Source: Pseudomaricurvus sp033283335
GTDB taxonomy: Bacteria > Pseudomonadota > Gammaproteobacteria > Pseudomonadales > Cellvibrionaceae
Length of the DNA: 64,000 nt
NCBI GenBank assembly: GCA_033283335.1
Contig: JAWMQP010000005.1
Span: 1 to 64,000 of the forward strand
Direction: 5' to 3'
The notes beneath the pieces were generated by a model. That model made no database searches. It saw only the letters and a list, made by a program, of their open reading frames with translations, and was not told the DNA's origin. Both the position numbers and the translations under genes were made by a program. How positions within the stretch are numbered: the stretch's first letter is position 1; each line of letters begins with the position of its first letter. This document shows positions 46,501 through 54,355 of the stretch, piece after piece.

Positions 46501-49500
46501 GACCAGATATTGACCCAAGGTGACCTGGGTTTGGTTACCAAACAGATCGTAATTGATGCTGGTGGTATAGCCTTCGCCATCGGTTACCGCGACTTGGCGA
46601 TCCAACAGATCGTAAGCATAGGTGGTGGTACGGGCGTCACTGCCATCGACAAACGACTGGGTGGTGCTCAGCGTATTGCCACGCAGATCGTAGCTGTTCT
46701 GCGTCAAGGTGCCACCGGCCGACAGACTGCTGACCAGGCGCCCGAGAATGTCGAAGGTGTTCTCTTGAACCCCGCCATTGGCGTTAATGATTTGTGTCTG
46801 GTTGCCCAGCACATCATAGGTGTAGCTGGTCACACCGTTCATGGCGTCGGTGGTTTCGACCAGGCGATTATCCAGGTCGTACAGATAGAAGCTGTGGCGT
46901 TCCTTGCCGGCAACACCGACCGCCTGGATGGTATGAAGTTTATTGCCAGCGCCGTCGTATTCGTATTCGGTGCGCACGCCTTCACCATCCACGGCGGCAA
47001 TCTGGCGGTTGTCACGGTCGTATTCGAAGGTGTTGACGCGCTGCTCGGCCAGCCCCGGGGCCACGGTGACCTGGATCTGGTTACCGGCACCGTCATAGCG
47101 ATATTCGGTACGCTCACCTTCGCCGTTGGCTTCGGCGACCATTCGGCCGAGGCCATCGTACTGGTAACGGTTGGTGCGGGCTTCTGCCAGACCGGCCGCA
47201 TCGGTACGCGCCAGCAGGTTACCGGCCGCGTCATAGCTGAATACAGAAACAACGCCAAAGGCATTGGTCTGGCGAATCAACTGATGGTTGCCATCGTATT
47301 CGCTGGTGGTGACACGCTGCTCGGCTGTGCCGTAGGCGTCGTACTGGGCGATCACATTGCCGTCGGCATCCAGCGCCAAATGAGTGACCGTGCCGTGGGC
47401 GTCAATGCTGTCGGTCAGGCGATTGGCCGCGTCATAGACAAATGAGGTGCGACGTTCATAAGCTGAACCGGCCGCATCAATCACTGCCAGGCGGTTACCA
47501 CGGGCATCGTATTCGTAGCCAGTATTCACCCCGAGCGGGCTGGTTTCCTGCACCAGGCGATTGACCTGGTCGTAGGTAAAGGTGGTGGTACGCCCCGCAT
47601 CACCGGACTGGGGCTCTGGCGCCGTTGAGTCAGCCACTCGCTGGTCATACAGCGTGCGACTGGTGACGTTGCCCACCTGGTCGTAGGTTGTGTGGGTGAG
47701 GTAGCCCTCTGCCGTGACGCGATCGACCAAACGGTCGACATCGTCATAGAAACTGCGGGTAACGGCCACATCGGTAGCGGCCAGATCGCGAAAGACGCGG
47801 GTCTCGATCCGGTTGCCGACGCCATCGTAGGCGAATTCATTGCGGTAACCTTCCGCATCGACCCGGCCGGTGAGGCGATTGAGCTTATCGTATTCGAACA
47901 GTGTGGTTTGATCGTCGGCACTGGCCACAGGTACTGGCTGCAAGGCCGGGTCGACGCTGCCCACTGCAGTCATATGCAGGGTTTCGCGCACGACATTGCC
48001 GTTATTGTCGTACGCCAGGCTGGTGAAGTAACCCTCTTTATCAACCCGCCCGACCACTTCATTGTTGTGGTTGTAGTAGGTGGTGCTGACAAAGCCGCGC
48101 TTGTCCGTCACCTGCGTGCGATTGCCGTTGCCGTCATAGGCATAGGTGATCACCCCATCCAGTGGGTCGGTGATCTGCACCACACGGTTATTGGCGTCGT
48201 AGGTATATTCAGTAGCATGCCCATTGGGATCGGTGACCAGGGTACGATTATGGTTTTCGTCATAGTCGTAGCTGGTGGTATTGCCCAGCGCATCACTCTG
48301 TGAAACCAACAGGTCATCTTTGTTGTAGACAAAGGTTTCTGTCGTTGCATCCGCCGTATTGGCGGCATGGGTAATCGCCACCCGGTTATCGACGCGGTCG
48401 TACTGATAGTGAGTCTGCACATTGTCGGCGGCGGTCTGCACAATCAGGCGATTGTCGGCGTCATAGGCGTAGGTGGTTGAGCGGTTGAGCGCATCAATCA
48501 CTTCAACACGGTTGCTGACCGCATCGTAACGGTACTGGGTGACTTGATTTTCAGCATCCACCACCCGCACCAGGCGGTTCAGGGCATCAAACTCGGAACG
48601 GGTGGTGTGACCATTGCCATCGGTAATGGCGATCTGGTTGTACACCCGGTCGTAGTCGCGGGTCGTCTCATAACCTTCCGCATCCACGACACGACGCAGG
48701 TTGCTTTGCGCATCGTATTCGAAGATGGTAATTTCTTCGTCTGCGGTACCAGCGGCGGTACGCATTTCAATGCGGTTGCCAAGCGTATCGTAGGCGTAGC
48801 GGGTGACACGACCCTCGGTATCGGTCAGCTGGATTTGACGATTACCGGGGTCATAGTCGAAGCGGCTGACACCGGCATTGGCATCGATAATGGCCAGTCG
48901 ATTGCCGACGCCATCGTATTCGAAGCGCGTTTCGAACGACAGTGGGTCGATAATCCTGACATTGCGGTTCAGCGCATCGTACACATATTGGGTCGCGTTA
49001 TTGCGGCCATCCACTACTTCCAGGCGGTTACCCACGGCATCATAGCGATAGCTGCGGCTGTGCAGTTCGGGATCCGTTTCGCGAATCAGACGGTTATTAA
49101 GGTCGTAGTCAAAAGTGCTGGTGCGCGCTTCGACAGTACCCGACGCACGCGTCTGGCTGATCAGGTTGCCAAAGTCATCATAGACACTGTGGGTAACAGT
49201 ACCCAGGGCATTGGTGGCATCGGTCAGGCGATCAACACTGTCATAGGCAAACGTGACTTCGCGGCCTTCCGCATCCAATGTAGCCACCAGGTTGCCGTTG
49301 CCGTCGTAACGGTTGCGGGTAATCCCGTCGGCGGCATCCGTGGTGGTGACCAGGCGATTGAGGTTGTCATAGGCAAAACTGGTGACGCGATTGAGGTTAT
49401 CCACCACAGTGATCTGATTGCCTACCCGGTCGTAGGCAATGTGGCTGGTGTAGAGATCCAGCAGCGCCTGTTTGTCCGAGTCACTGAGCAATGCCACATC

Positions 49501-52500
49501 GGCCGCGAACCCACGATCCGTTCGCATGGCCTGGTACAGAGCATCGTTATTGCTGACGAGGGCATGTCCCAGGCCATCGGTGGTGGCCACCAGTTGATTG
49601 AACTCATCGTATACAAAGGTGTTACGCTGACCGCCATTGGTGTCGGTGATCAGTACATGACCGTCGACATCCAGTTCTGCCTCGACACCGATACTGACCG
49701 CGGTGCGGTTGTGGTTAGCATCGTATTCAAACACCGTCTTGATGCCATTGGCGTCTTCCACCATGACCACCGCGTTGTCCTTGTCATAGGTGTAAACGGT
49801 GCTGTGGCCATTCTGGTCAACCAATTCCACTCGGTTGCCATTGGCATCGTAGCGGTGCTCAATGGTGTAGTTCGTCGGCAGGCCGGTTACGGGATCCACA
49901 ACCTCTGGCATGATCTCACGCACCAGGCGGTTGTTGTGATCGTACTCATACTGATACTCATTGCCGTTGGCATCCGTCATGGATTCCCGGTTACCGACAG
50001 CATCGATACCGTAAGTGGTGATGCCACCCATGGCATCCGTGACTTCGACCAGCTGGTTTTCTTCGTCGTAGCGGTATTTGAGAATCTGACGCGCGGCTTC
50101 CGCCAGTTGCACACCCGCAATGATCTGCAACTGGTTATTATTGGCGTCGTAAACGTAACGGGTGGTATGGCCGTTGGCCTGGCGAGTTTCTGTCACCAGA
50201 CCGTCTTCGTTGTACAGGACCTCGGTGGTGAACCCCCGCTGGTTGGTGCTGGTGATGCGATTGCCTTCACCGTCGTAAGCGAAGCTGCTGTAATAATGTG
50301 TGGGGTTGCCATCAGCGCCAGCCACCTCGGGCGTGGTGACCTCAACCAGCTCGCGGCGAACGTTATAGCTGTAGGTGGTGACCCGGCCTTCGGCGTCGGT
50401 CACCTGGGTCTGGTTACCCACCACGTCATAATTGAACTGGGTAATGCGATCGGCCGCTGGATCGCCGGCTGAAGGATCAATCACTGCGATCAGGCGGTTA
50501 TTGCGGTCGTAAATACGGGTGATGGTGTGGCCACGAGCGTCGGTCACGCTGATGCGGTTGCCCACCGCATCGTAGGTGTAGGCCGTGGTGTGCCCCTCGG
50601 GATCAGTCACGGTCAACAGGCGGTTGTCGTTGTCGTAGCTGTAGGTAGTGATACCCCCGTTGCCGTCGATAAAGCGGGTCAGATTGCCGAAGTGATCGTA
50701 CTCGGCAAAGGTGTGATTGCCTTCCGCATCGACCGTCTCGATGTTATTGCCGAAGCCATCGTAAAAATACCGGGTGATCTGCTGACTGGCCACATTGGTC
50801 AGATCGCTGCTATCCAGATAAGCCACGCGCTGGGTGCGGTTACCATACACATCATAGGTATAGCGGGTCAGGTCGCCGCCCGGATCACGCTGCTCAATCA
50901 GGTTTTGGTTCGCATCGTATTCAAAATACGTGGTGTGCAGATCAAGCAGCGCCTGCCGCTGGGCCGTGGTCAGGTCGGCCAGCAGGACCGGTGCTGCCAG
51001 CCCCAGAATCTCTGCCCGTTTGGCCTGGGCAAAATCGCTGTCGGAGCTGACCAGCTCATTACCCAGGGCCGATGTGGTCGAGGCCACTTTGTTAAAGGCG
51101 GTGTAGGTAAAGGTGGTCTGGCTGCCATTGTTATCTTCAGCCTGCAACAGGTTACCGCGTTCGTCGTAACTGAAGTGACTGGTGTAGGCCTCGACAATCA
51201 GGGCCTTTTCCGTCTCCGTGAGAGTGGCAACCAACTTGCCCAGCCCGGCAGCATCGACCACGCCGAGTTCGGCCCGGAGCTGGCGGTTGTAATCGCTATC
51301 GCTGTTGACCGCGGCCCAGCCATTGCGGTCAGTGACAGAGATCAGGTTACCCAGGTCATCGTAACTGTAAGTAGTGTGGTAGCCCTGCTGATCGACCACC
51401 TCGGTAATGTAACCGTTTGACAGGTAAGAGTACTGCAGGGAGTGAGCCTGCCGAATGGTGTCCACCTGGGCCTGGAAGCTGGGGTTCTCTGCGGCGACCG
51501 CAGCGTCGTAACTGGCGTAGAAACCATTGTCAGTTCGCCACTGAACATACTCCGCCTCATTGGAATAGGCGCGATTGTTACCCAGGGCATCAACTACTGT
51601 GGTGCTGCCACCGTCAAAGAATTTGGTGTCGTAGGTGGTGCTGTCGGTAGCGGTGGCATCACCGTGTTTCAGGTGGCCCTTACCGTTACTGATAATATGG
51701 CCTTGACCATTACTTTGGGTGGCCGCTGAGTGAAACTGAAAATCGTAATCAAAACTGGTGACGCCGCCCTCGGCATCCACAATTTCGGTCACCACCTGGG
51801 CATTGGCCTTATTCTCACCGCGCCAGTTGATGCTGTCGTACTGAATCTGAATGGTACGCGCTTCATAGGTTTCGGCCTGCCCATCCACGACCTGTTCGGC
51901 GGGCAACTCAATGCGCTCAATAAAACCGTTATTGGTATAGAAGTACTTGGTCGAATGCCCCATGCGGTCAATCACTTCGGACAGGCGACCACTCTCATAG
52001 TGATATTCCGCCAATACCCCTTCGTTTTCGTCGGTTACCTGGAACAGCACACCATTTTCATAGAGGTAGTTGATCTCATGACCCTGGTCGTCGCGAATTT
52101 GCTGCAAGCGGTCGGAGGCATAGGTGTACTCCATGCGCACGCCGTTGGTATCGACCCAGGAGAGCAACCTGCCCTGCTTGTCAAAATAGAGTCGGGTCTG
52201 ATCGGCTCGGGTCAGCTCAAACGCCGGATCCTCGTTACCGGTTGCTCCCAGGTCGGCAATGGTCTCATAGGCACCCGCACCATCGTGAGACTCCCACAGC
52301 CCGGTAGCCTCATTCAGGTGATAATCGAATACTGAACCGTCGCCATACTGGACGTCGAAATACTGGCCTTCATTACCGTTACGAACATCCAGGCGAATGC
52401 CCGTGGAGAAGTACCAGCGGGCATCCTCGTGCTGATGGGCATCACTGGCGGCACCGCGGGCGTTGTAGGTACGCACCAGCTGGAAGTCGTCTCCCAGACT

Positions 52501-52671
52501 CGGCATATAGACATCGCGATGCTGGATCAGCAAATTACCGTTAGAAACGTTAACGAACAGGCTTTCGTCGCCACCCGTTGATCCCGCGCCGGTGTTGTCG
52601 TTGCGGTTCAGCAAAAAGAGCGAACTGTCCAGTAGGCCCGTTTCATTGCCTGCAATTAGAGAGGTAGACAT
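37555..52671 (-). CDS. Giant RHS/YD-repeat polymorphic-toxin-like protein with LysM domains (5038 aa)
   Basis: One intact 15-kb frame. Order by residue: 1-70 N-terminal segment without Sec signal or PAAR; 30-150 RHS start domain (GNLLIQHRDVYMPSLGDDF); about 170-2955 YD repeats (xYDxxGNRxxVTDxxG, ~21-residue period) with four ~40-residue helical inserts; about 2955-3560 Ig/FN3-like beta block; about 3560-4240 more YD repeats; LysM at ~4259-4309; hydrophobic Gly/Ala-rich segment ~4348-4407; LysM at ~4688-4743; an AT-rich, beta-rich C-terminal tip from about 4750 (KFDLGFGEIKVLGG, KTGVRLGYDFNLEP). RHS shells enclose toxins; LysM binds peptidoglycan. The usual RHS boundary motif (YYDPxxGRF...DPxGL) is absent. 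Tip activity unknown. A coupled immunity gene follows; fliA precedes. Confidence 0.85.
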   Translation of the reverse strand: MSTSLIAGNETGLLDSSLFLLNRNDNTGAGSTGGDESLFVNVSNGNLLIQHRDVYMPSLGDDFQLVRTYNARGAASDAHQHEDARWYFSTGIRLDVRNGNEGQYFDVQYGDGSVFDYHLNEATGLWESHDGAGAYETIADLGATGNEDPAFELTRADQTRLYFDKQGRLLSWVDTNGVRMEYTYASDRLQQIRDDQGHEINYLYENGVLFQVTDENEGVLAEYHYESGRLSEVIDRMGHSTKYFYTNNGFIERIELPAEQVVDGQAETYEARTIQIQYDSINWRGENKANAQVVTEIVDAEGGVTSFDYDFQFHSAATQSNGQGHIISNGKGHLKHGDATATDSTTYDTKFFDGGSTTVVDALGNNRAYSNEAEYVQWRTDNGFYASYDAAVAAENPSFQAQVDTIRQAHSLQYSYLSNGYITEVVDQQGYHTTYSYDDLGNLISVTDRNGWAAVNSDSDYNRQLRAELGVVDAAGLGKLVATLTETEKALIVEAYTSHFSYDERGNLLQAEDNNGSQTTFTYTAFNKVASTTSALGNELVSSDSDFAQAKRAEILGLAAPVLLADLTTAQRQALLDLHTTYFEYDANQNLIEQRDPGGDLTRYTYDVYGNRTQRVAYLDSSDLTNVASQQITRYFYDGFGNNIETVDAEGNHTFAEYDHFGNLTRFIDGNGGITTYSYDNDNRLLTVTDPEGHTTAYTYDAVGNRISVTDARGHTITRIYDRNNRLIAVIDPSAGDPAADRITQFNYDVVGNQTQVTDAEGRVTTYSYNVRRELVEVTTPEVAGADGNPTHYYSSFAYDGEGNRITSTNQRGFTTEVLYNEDGLVTETRQANGHTTRYVYDANNNQLQIIAGVQLAEAARQILKYRYDEENQLVEVTDAMGGITTYGIDAVGNRESMTDANGNEYQYEYDHNNRLVREIMPEVVDPVTGLPTNYTIEHRYDANGNRVELVDQNGHSTVYTYDKDNAVVMVEDANGIKTVFEYDANHNRTAVSIGVEAELDVDGHVLITDTNGGQRNTFVYDEFNQLVATTDGLGHALVSNNDALYQAMRTDRGFAADVALLSDSDKQALLDLYTSHIAYDRVGNQITVVDNLNRVTSFAYDNLNRLVTTTDAADGITRNRYDGNGNLVATLDAEGREVTFAYDSVDRLTDATNALGTVTHSVYDDFGNLISQTRASGTVEARTSTFDYDLNNRLIRETDPELHSRSYRYDAVGNRLEVVDGRNNATQYVYDALNRNVRIIDPLSFETRFEYDGVGNRLAIIDANAGVSRFDYDPGNRQIQLTDTEGRVTRYAYDTLGNRIEMRTAAGTADEEITIFEYDAQSNLRRVVDAEGYETTRDYDRVYNQIAITDGNGHTTRSEFDALNRLVRVVDAENQVTQYRYDAVSNRVEVIDALNRSTTYAYDADNRLIVQTAADNVQTHYQYDRVDNRVAITHAANTADATTETFVYNKDDLLVSQSDALGNTTSYDYDENHNRTLVTDPNGHATEYTYDANNRVVQITDPLDGVITYAYDGNGNRTQVTDKRGFVSTTYYNHNNEVVGRVDKEGYFTSLAYDNNGNVVRETLHMTAVGSVDPALQPVPVASADDQTTLFEYDKLNRLTGRVDAEGYRNEFAYDGVGNRIETRVFRDLAATDVAVTRSFYDDVDRLVDRVTAEGYLTHTTYDQVGNVTSRTLYDQRVADSTAPEPQSGDAGRTTTFTYDQVNRLVQETSPLGVNTGYEYDARGNRLAVIDAAGSAYERRTSFVYDAANRLTDSIDAHGTVTHLALDADGNVIAQYDAYGTAEQRVTTSEYDGNHQLIRQTNAFGVVSVFSYDAAGNLLARTDAAGLAEARTNRYQYDGLGRMVAEANGEGERTEYRYDGAGNQIQVTVAPGLAEQRVNTFEYDRDNRQIAAVDGEGVRTEYEYDGAGNKLHTIQAVGVAGKERHSFYLYDLDNRLVETTDAMNGVTSYTYDVLGNQTQIINANGGVQENTFDILGRLVSSLSAGGTLTQNSYDLRGNTLSTTQSFVDGSDARTTTYAYDLLDRQVAVTDGEGYTTSINYDLFGNQTQVTLGQYLVAVGDPAYDADKAALAFVQSNQFTFDAADRMLSMTDGEGSVTEYTYDAVGNRLSMTEAANGLAGTAPRTTQYSYDLANRLTQQITPEGGISRYDYDEAGNKIAEHLLQSADGGADIWINRSFEYDRNARMTAEIDPYGVRTEHEFDALGNEVITRMAAGTSDARITRMEYDLNNRKTADVDGEGYRTEYHYDAMGNRIRATDALGRVARFYFDGANRLVATLDPEGIVTRFAFDSVGNRIDERIYASRYTGPVSDLTPPAMSASSDDRVVHSEYDRNSRMVAETLPDGTRNQTVYDGAGNTVRELLFTNTSAPRVREYSFDLNNRLVHFVDVDGTETEFEWDAANNKTADRIISATDDHAVRETLYSYDLNNRLLSQTFDQAGLNIVQRNVYDKLGNVVQQINGNGVATRYSYDLNNRILTETNGLNETVAYSYDAVGNAVSKTDARGVSTSYVYDHNNRVVEERGAVVDTYTISGGVQTEQLIVRREYDAFGNQVKVTDPAGYSITSYFDANGRKVAEIGADNVLMEWGYNNFGEAVSETLFMQRLTDAAHDPASRPAAPAGEARLTEREYDVMGREIRVIHPEIDVTTVAANDPQNPSATVARVRPESSTQYDAYGNIQRQTDSNGNEFYNFYDSKDRRIATIDGAGYLTEFAFDAQDNLIEQRVYTVPVDMAQVTATGYSQPTGEVWITNREYDAASRLVAETSPLTEVYDIASGQVVNERIRTEWSYDATGNQLSQTRAADSTQAITEYYYYDAADRKVAVVNANRVVHLYGYDANGNETLRKRYFNAVDGSVDLASLDGRTTNFATLVAAHANDQATVYGIDDANRVVSETDLMAAAAGDELLTHHRYNARNEITWTEDADGFVSKMAYDGAGRVVQNIAPDGTGSSMEFDAAGNQIFVYTGEIDSQAIPATNVTANVGQDVVIGWDLPQGGGLSSRVVWDSSSHSNLADYANDSGTLATWFDESGEIYIPADQLTAGEELYFRVVTTDRAGNQAWSAEQVLRVPPSASDIQVQQTGADSVVITAALGGGATNAQLNYGVLGSTANPIAMTDNGDGTVSATLSGVPNLQELAYSISYEAAGAVYSTPEYPFEASEPHYGVTTELGQVSVVSGAGTGYKASLDSRIPAALAANMDLLMATWTLDGSDAATMAATAEGVDSGNGYSDFALEMGTDAAPLSAGTYTVTLTGVLNQVDEIDAGEVIIDQFKVTIDSATPLEGTRQSLSWAIPEVGDELRRDELVVLAGQPTVSSRAAGALGSQQLVAGGSLAAGTHHMSSYYGERFADSHDLSVASTEITQTIPYDPTDTSAANYNPVNDPNDPNYDPAAPLPEPLVETLGYDVSVAVDLAASEVANLQGDLQLAWREAGTDTTFANSELLVASGSGHYEVTLPLLDSELTGQAYDLKLFYTDADGNEVIVDWLQVQADSANVTKTNQSLTVLASETDAEVTVSASGAISIDAGLYSGPVNNDAQFVTVAVESTGLVGGSQDADGRTTGYFIERRFDAQDNLIATNEGDGIWREYGVDANGNRVAEHRYGVEGNTEVRSSFMEYDARNRQITNIAVATNVYDEASALRAVERYAYDVLDNRVLTQDAAGYNNREIYNGLNQMVQTVDGNFNVEQTFFDRLGNEVKMVDGLGNESYKQYDASGRMIAEIDGEGRITEYRYDVFDRRIKVIDGLGNSTDIEYDHRNRVVSATNALGLSQSYAYDGRDNRIETIDENGNKTTAEYDGLGRVILTTSLQDGQTLTLQRQYDAYGNMVASIDEMGRVTSYEFGEFGRKLAEVDQAGRRTLFEYDDFGNMIREYREAPNWFSNLGSWGGGLFDFSYFDFGSLLRLWGLFNTTPDIHRSYDAAGRLIAVDDLTTGVKTTYQYDVRGNRAEEHTTGTGGHNRRVTYAYDALGQMTRWADAVTGLNLNYQWDAAGNQKRVYTDAGTEKMVNHWYEYDASNKVTAMTNGNGGSIISGYSYDDAGRRASWNNNGTIVSYQYDDIGRVIRADWQEGSDAKHSTWQYDNTGNVLAYREFKNGTQKYYKTEKFYENGRSYFTNDDGDKSTMTLNKSGQVKRMDLITDGSKIKYKYYYHPDGRENYITGYGPNDSYGRTNFTYNANDQVTRIDKGEGDNQSRREYLTFVYNNDGQILYRFHDEGKGDKVHKTEYLYANGNPVGEKKVNTKTGDVKIKLDTGNYNLIQNMGDEYPTSGPTNFTVNEGDTLQTVAAAVYGNPNLWFLIADANNVEPGQELKAGSVLSVPNSVETGRLTSDTHVVYNEGDIIGSNLPNLKTPEDDDDCGGFLAIIITIIVVVVAVYTGYVSTEALAAAWGGGAVATFAATVVGAAIGAAVGSIVGQGLRIAAGLQDGFDWGAVGEAAVQGAITAGVGELLQGVQGLKAVSELVKNSKVAAAAVNMASSAIVQLAENGKITSWSSVAVAGIASGLDTNGIKLGGDALTFEVGGATLDFSNAWVDLASSYIDNGELTTADWVGAVGNTIANAVQQPVVTGGEGERELNFGNFLKNQGANLLIGGGLALVDKQAGINWLHGRVEGDGKAFVKQASAAAIENAARREQQRIATASKLSAPIELDPNDPIRYAMLGIEPGVMVDTGAASLLGGPMGTQFNDGMRAELGYGPLAEQTRTIQQGDSFWDLAKSDLGTGATDAEILARTQQYMEANQGVDPRQLQVGQQVSVPGAGLVVSEATKVAYGESDAGLREFYASQSAANDVYPTIGSVGFNDVPVETAQRGINFVPEERSLNPFSIIYKEGSKELGESFRSANTAIDEWQQSVKNSYRYAKDDASNVWEYVGLSLLDEVAIDFVFSGIDLVQSIGNLATSEGRYNLYEDVRTASQSWDDFRAFSQDPGADIRGSIKFDLGFGEIKVLGGTDFLGAQYKWPNKGPGGEQTVSRFSYDWENGFGATQIVQKDVNLVGGRDSAFQVKTGVRLGYDFNLEPSVRNSLDFSAQFKKSKLGVGFGLELRGPKLIESK

Positions 52672-52748
52672 CCTTATTGACTCCTAACGGTAATTTTTTC
52701 GGTCCCGCCTTCGCTGTGGGCGGCTACCCTGAATCTTCGACTGCCCGT

Positions 52749-52775
52749 ATATCCGGCAGATGGCAGATCTGTTTA
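52749..52775 (-). promoter_or_regulatory. Candidate sigma-28 (FliA) promoter of the RHS gene
   Basis: On the minus strand TAAA (52775-52772), then 14 bp, then GCCGGATA (52757-52750). The flagellar consensus is TAAA-N15-GCCGATAA, so it has one extra base in the -10 and a spacer one shorter. It lies ~80-100 bp before the RHS ATG (52671), right downstream of fliA. Confidence 0.45.
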
Positions 52776-52868
52776 GGGTCAAAGAGAAACTTTTTAAGAC
52801 TTATGGGCATCAACGGCATGACCGTTGGCGGCTTGACCGAAGTGGTCAAAACTCAACCAAAATGGTGC

Positions 52869-53600
52869 CTACACCAATGCTGAGTGTTCGCTACCGAGGT
52901 AACTGCGCAGCCGCTGCAGCGCCTGTTTGTGCAGTTGGGATACCCTGCCTTTAGTGACTCCGAGGATATCGGCGAGGGCGTCAAAGGAGACCTGGTGAAA
53001 ATAGTGGTATTCAATAATGTGGCGTTCCCGCTGTGGCAATTCAGCAACAGACTGTAGAAGATTGACCTGCATCTCACGAAAGCTGTGGCTGGCATAGGGG
53101 CCGTGCTCGGCGGGTGCCTGCCACTGGTCTGAAGCCAGGTCGGCCAGGTCATCAAGGCTGTAAGAGACAGCCAGGCCAACAATGGTATCCACCAGCCGCG
53201 AAAAGTGACTGGTAGCGTCTGCGGATGGATCTTCCTGTAGCAGCGACTCCATCCGGCTCGATTCAGCCCGTCGCCAGTAAGCCAACTGATTTCCGGCCTC
53301 GGTGTAACTGGGCAAGCCATTGAGAACAGCACCGCGAATGCGGTAACTGGCAAAGCTGCTGAACTGCACACCCCGCGTTTCATCGAAACGCTCTGCAGCT
53401 TCCAGCAAGCCGGTGTAAGCCAGCTGCAGATAATCATCGAACTCGACCGTATCGACCACTCTGCGCTTGTACAGTTTGGCGGCAATAATTCTGGCCAGCT
53501 CCAGATTATTGTCGATCAGCGCAGCACGGCTGTCTGCGCCTTCGCGGTCCGAGTCTGGACTGGCCAACTCCGTGGCGAATTCTGCATCCATCCCTTGCAT
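52869..53600 (-). CDS. fliA: Sigma-70 family factor, FliA/WhiG type
   Basis: About 243 residues. Region 2 (DDYLQLAYTGLLEAAERFDETRGVQFSSFASYRIRGAVLNGL) carries the FliA signature, and region 4 has an HTH (FDALADILGVTKGRVSQLHKQALQRLR). It should direct late flagellar transcription. The start is uncertain: 53627, 53600 and 53591 are in frame, the first overlapping fliP by 17 bp; I use 53600. It ends the flagellar operon and is the last gene before the RHS gene. The region between 2 and 4 is longer and less conserved than in typical FliA. Confidence 0.85.
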   Translation of the reverse strand: MQGMDAEFATELASPDSDREGADSRAALIDNNLELARIIAAKLYKRRVVDTVEFDDYLQLAYTGLLEAAERFDETRGVQFSSFASYRIRGAVLNGLPSYTEAGNQLAYWRRAESSRMESLLQEDPSADATSHFSRLVDTIVGLAVSYSLDDLADLASDQWQAPAEHGPYASHSFREMQVNLLQSVAELPQRERHIIEYHYFHQVSFDALADILGVTKGRVSQLHKQALQRLRSYLGSEHSALV

Positions 53601-53610
53601 AGAGGAGTGC

Positions 53611-54354
53611 CTAGTGAAAGCTCCCAATCAGGGAGCGAATGACCAGACTCCAGCCATCAATAAGTACAAACATCAGAATTTTGATGGGCAGGGAGATCAT
53701 CATCGGCGGCACCATCAACATCCCCATCGACATCAGTACACTCGCCGCCACAATATCCACCAGTAAGAAGGGGATAAAAATGATAAAGCCGATCTGAAAA
53801 GCCGCCATGAGCTCACTGATCAAAAACGCCGGCAACAACATGGTTGCTTTTACGTCCTCGGCTCGACGGGGCATATCCTCGCCGGACAACTCAATCATCA
53901 ACCGCAAATCTTCTTCGCGGGTCTGTCGCAACATAAAACTTTTCAACGGCTCGAAGCCACTGCCGACAGCCTCCTGAAAGGTCAGCTCGCCCCGGCTGTA
54001 GGGCTCGTAGGCATCCGTGTTGATCTGATTGATTACCGGCGTCATGCTGAACAATGTCAGGAACAGTGCCAGACTGATCAATACCGTATTGGGGGGAGTT
54101 TGCTGCATGCCTAACGCATGGCGCAGCATTGCCAGCACGATAATGATCCTCGTGAATGACGTCATCACCACCAGAATGGCCGGCGCCAGGCTCAGCACAG
54201 TGAAGAGCAACAGTATTTTTATGGCATTGGAGTAATCGGCTTCACCATCGGCAGGGGTCGACAGGGAAATCTGTGTTCCCGGCAGAGAAATTTCTGCTCC
54301 CCACAGCGTTACAGGCAAACACAGCAGTGCCACCAACCAGAAAAAACGCACCAC
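53611..54354 (-). CDS. fliP: Flagellar export-gate protein FliP
   Basis: Core membrane subunit of the flagellar type III export gate. The ~247 residues have a signal peptide-like start (VVRFFWLVALLCLPVTLWG), then the FliP/SctR body: LSLAPAILVVMTSFTRIIIVLAMLRHALGMQQTPPN, and the C-terminal segment FQIGFIIFIPFLLVDIVAASVLMSMGMLMVPPMMISLPIKILMFVLIDGW. Start is ambiguous (GTG near 54354; the frame also opens at 54414 over fliO). Followed directly by fliA: fliQ, fliR, flhB and flhA, which usually come next, are missing here. Confidence 0.95.
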   Translation of the reverse strand: MVRFFWLVALLCLPVTLWGAEISLPGTQISLSTPADGEADYSNAIKILLLFTVLSLAPAILVVMTSFTRIIIVLAMLRHALGMQQTPPNTVLISLALFLTLFSMTPVINQINTDAYEPYSRGELTFQEAVGSGFEPLKSFMLRQTREEDLRLMIELSGEDMPRRAEDVKATMLLPAFLISELMAAFQIGFIIFIPFLLVDIVAASVLMSMGMLMVPPMMISLPIKILMFVLIDGWSLVIRSLIGSFH

Positions 54355-54355
54355 C

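Noticed and set aside
40036..50472. Several long plus-strand frames (up to 642 codons) opposite the giant RHS gene
   Set aside because: Their Gly/Val/Ala/Ile-rich repeats mirror the YD repeats of the opposite strand; no domain or start site is convincing.
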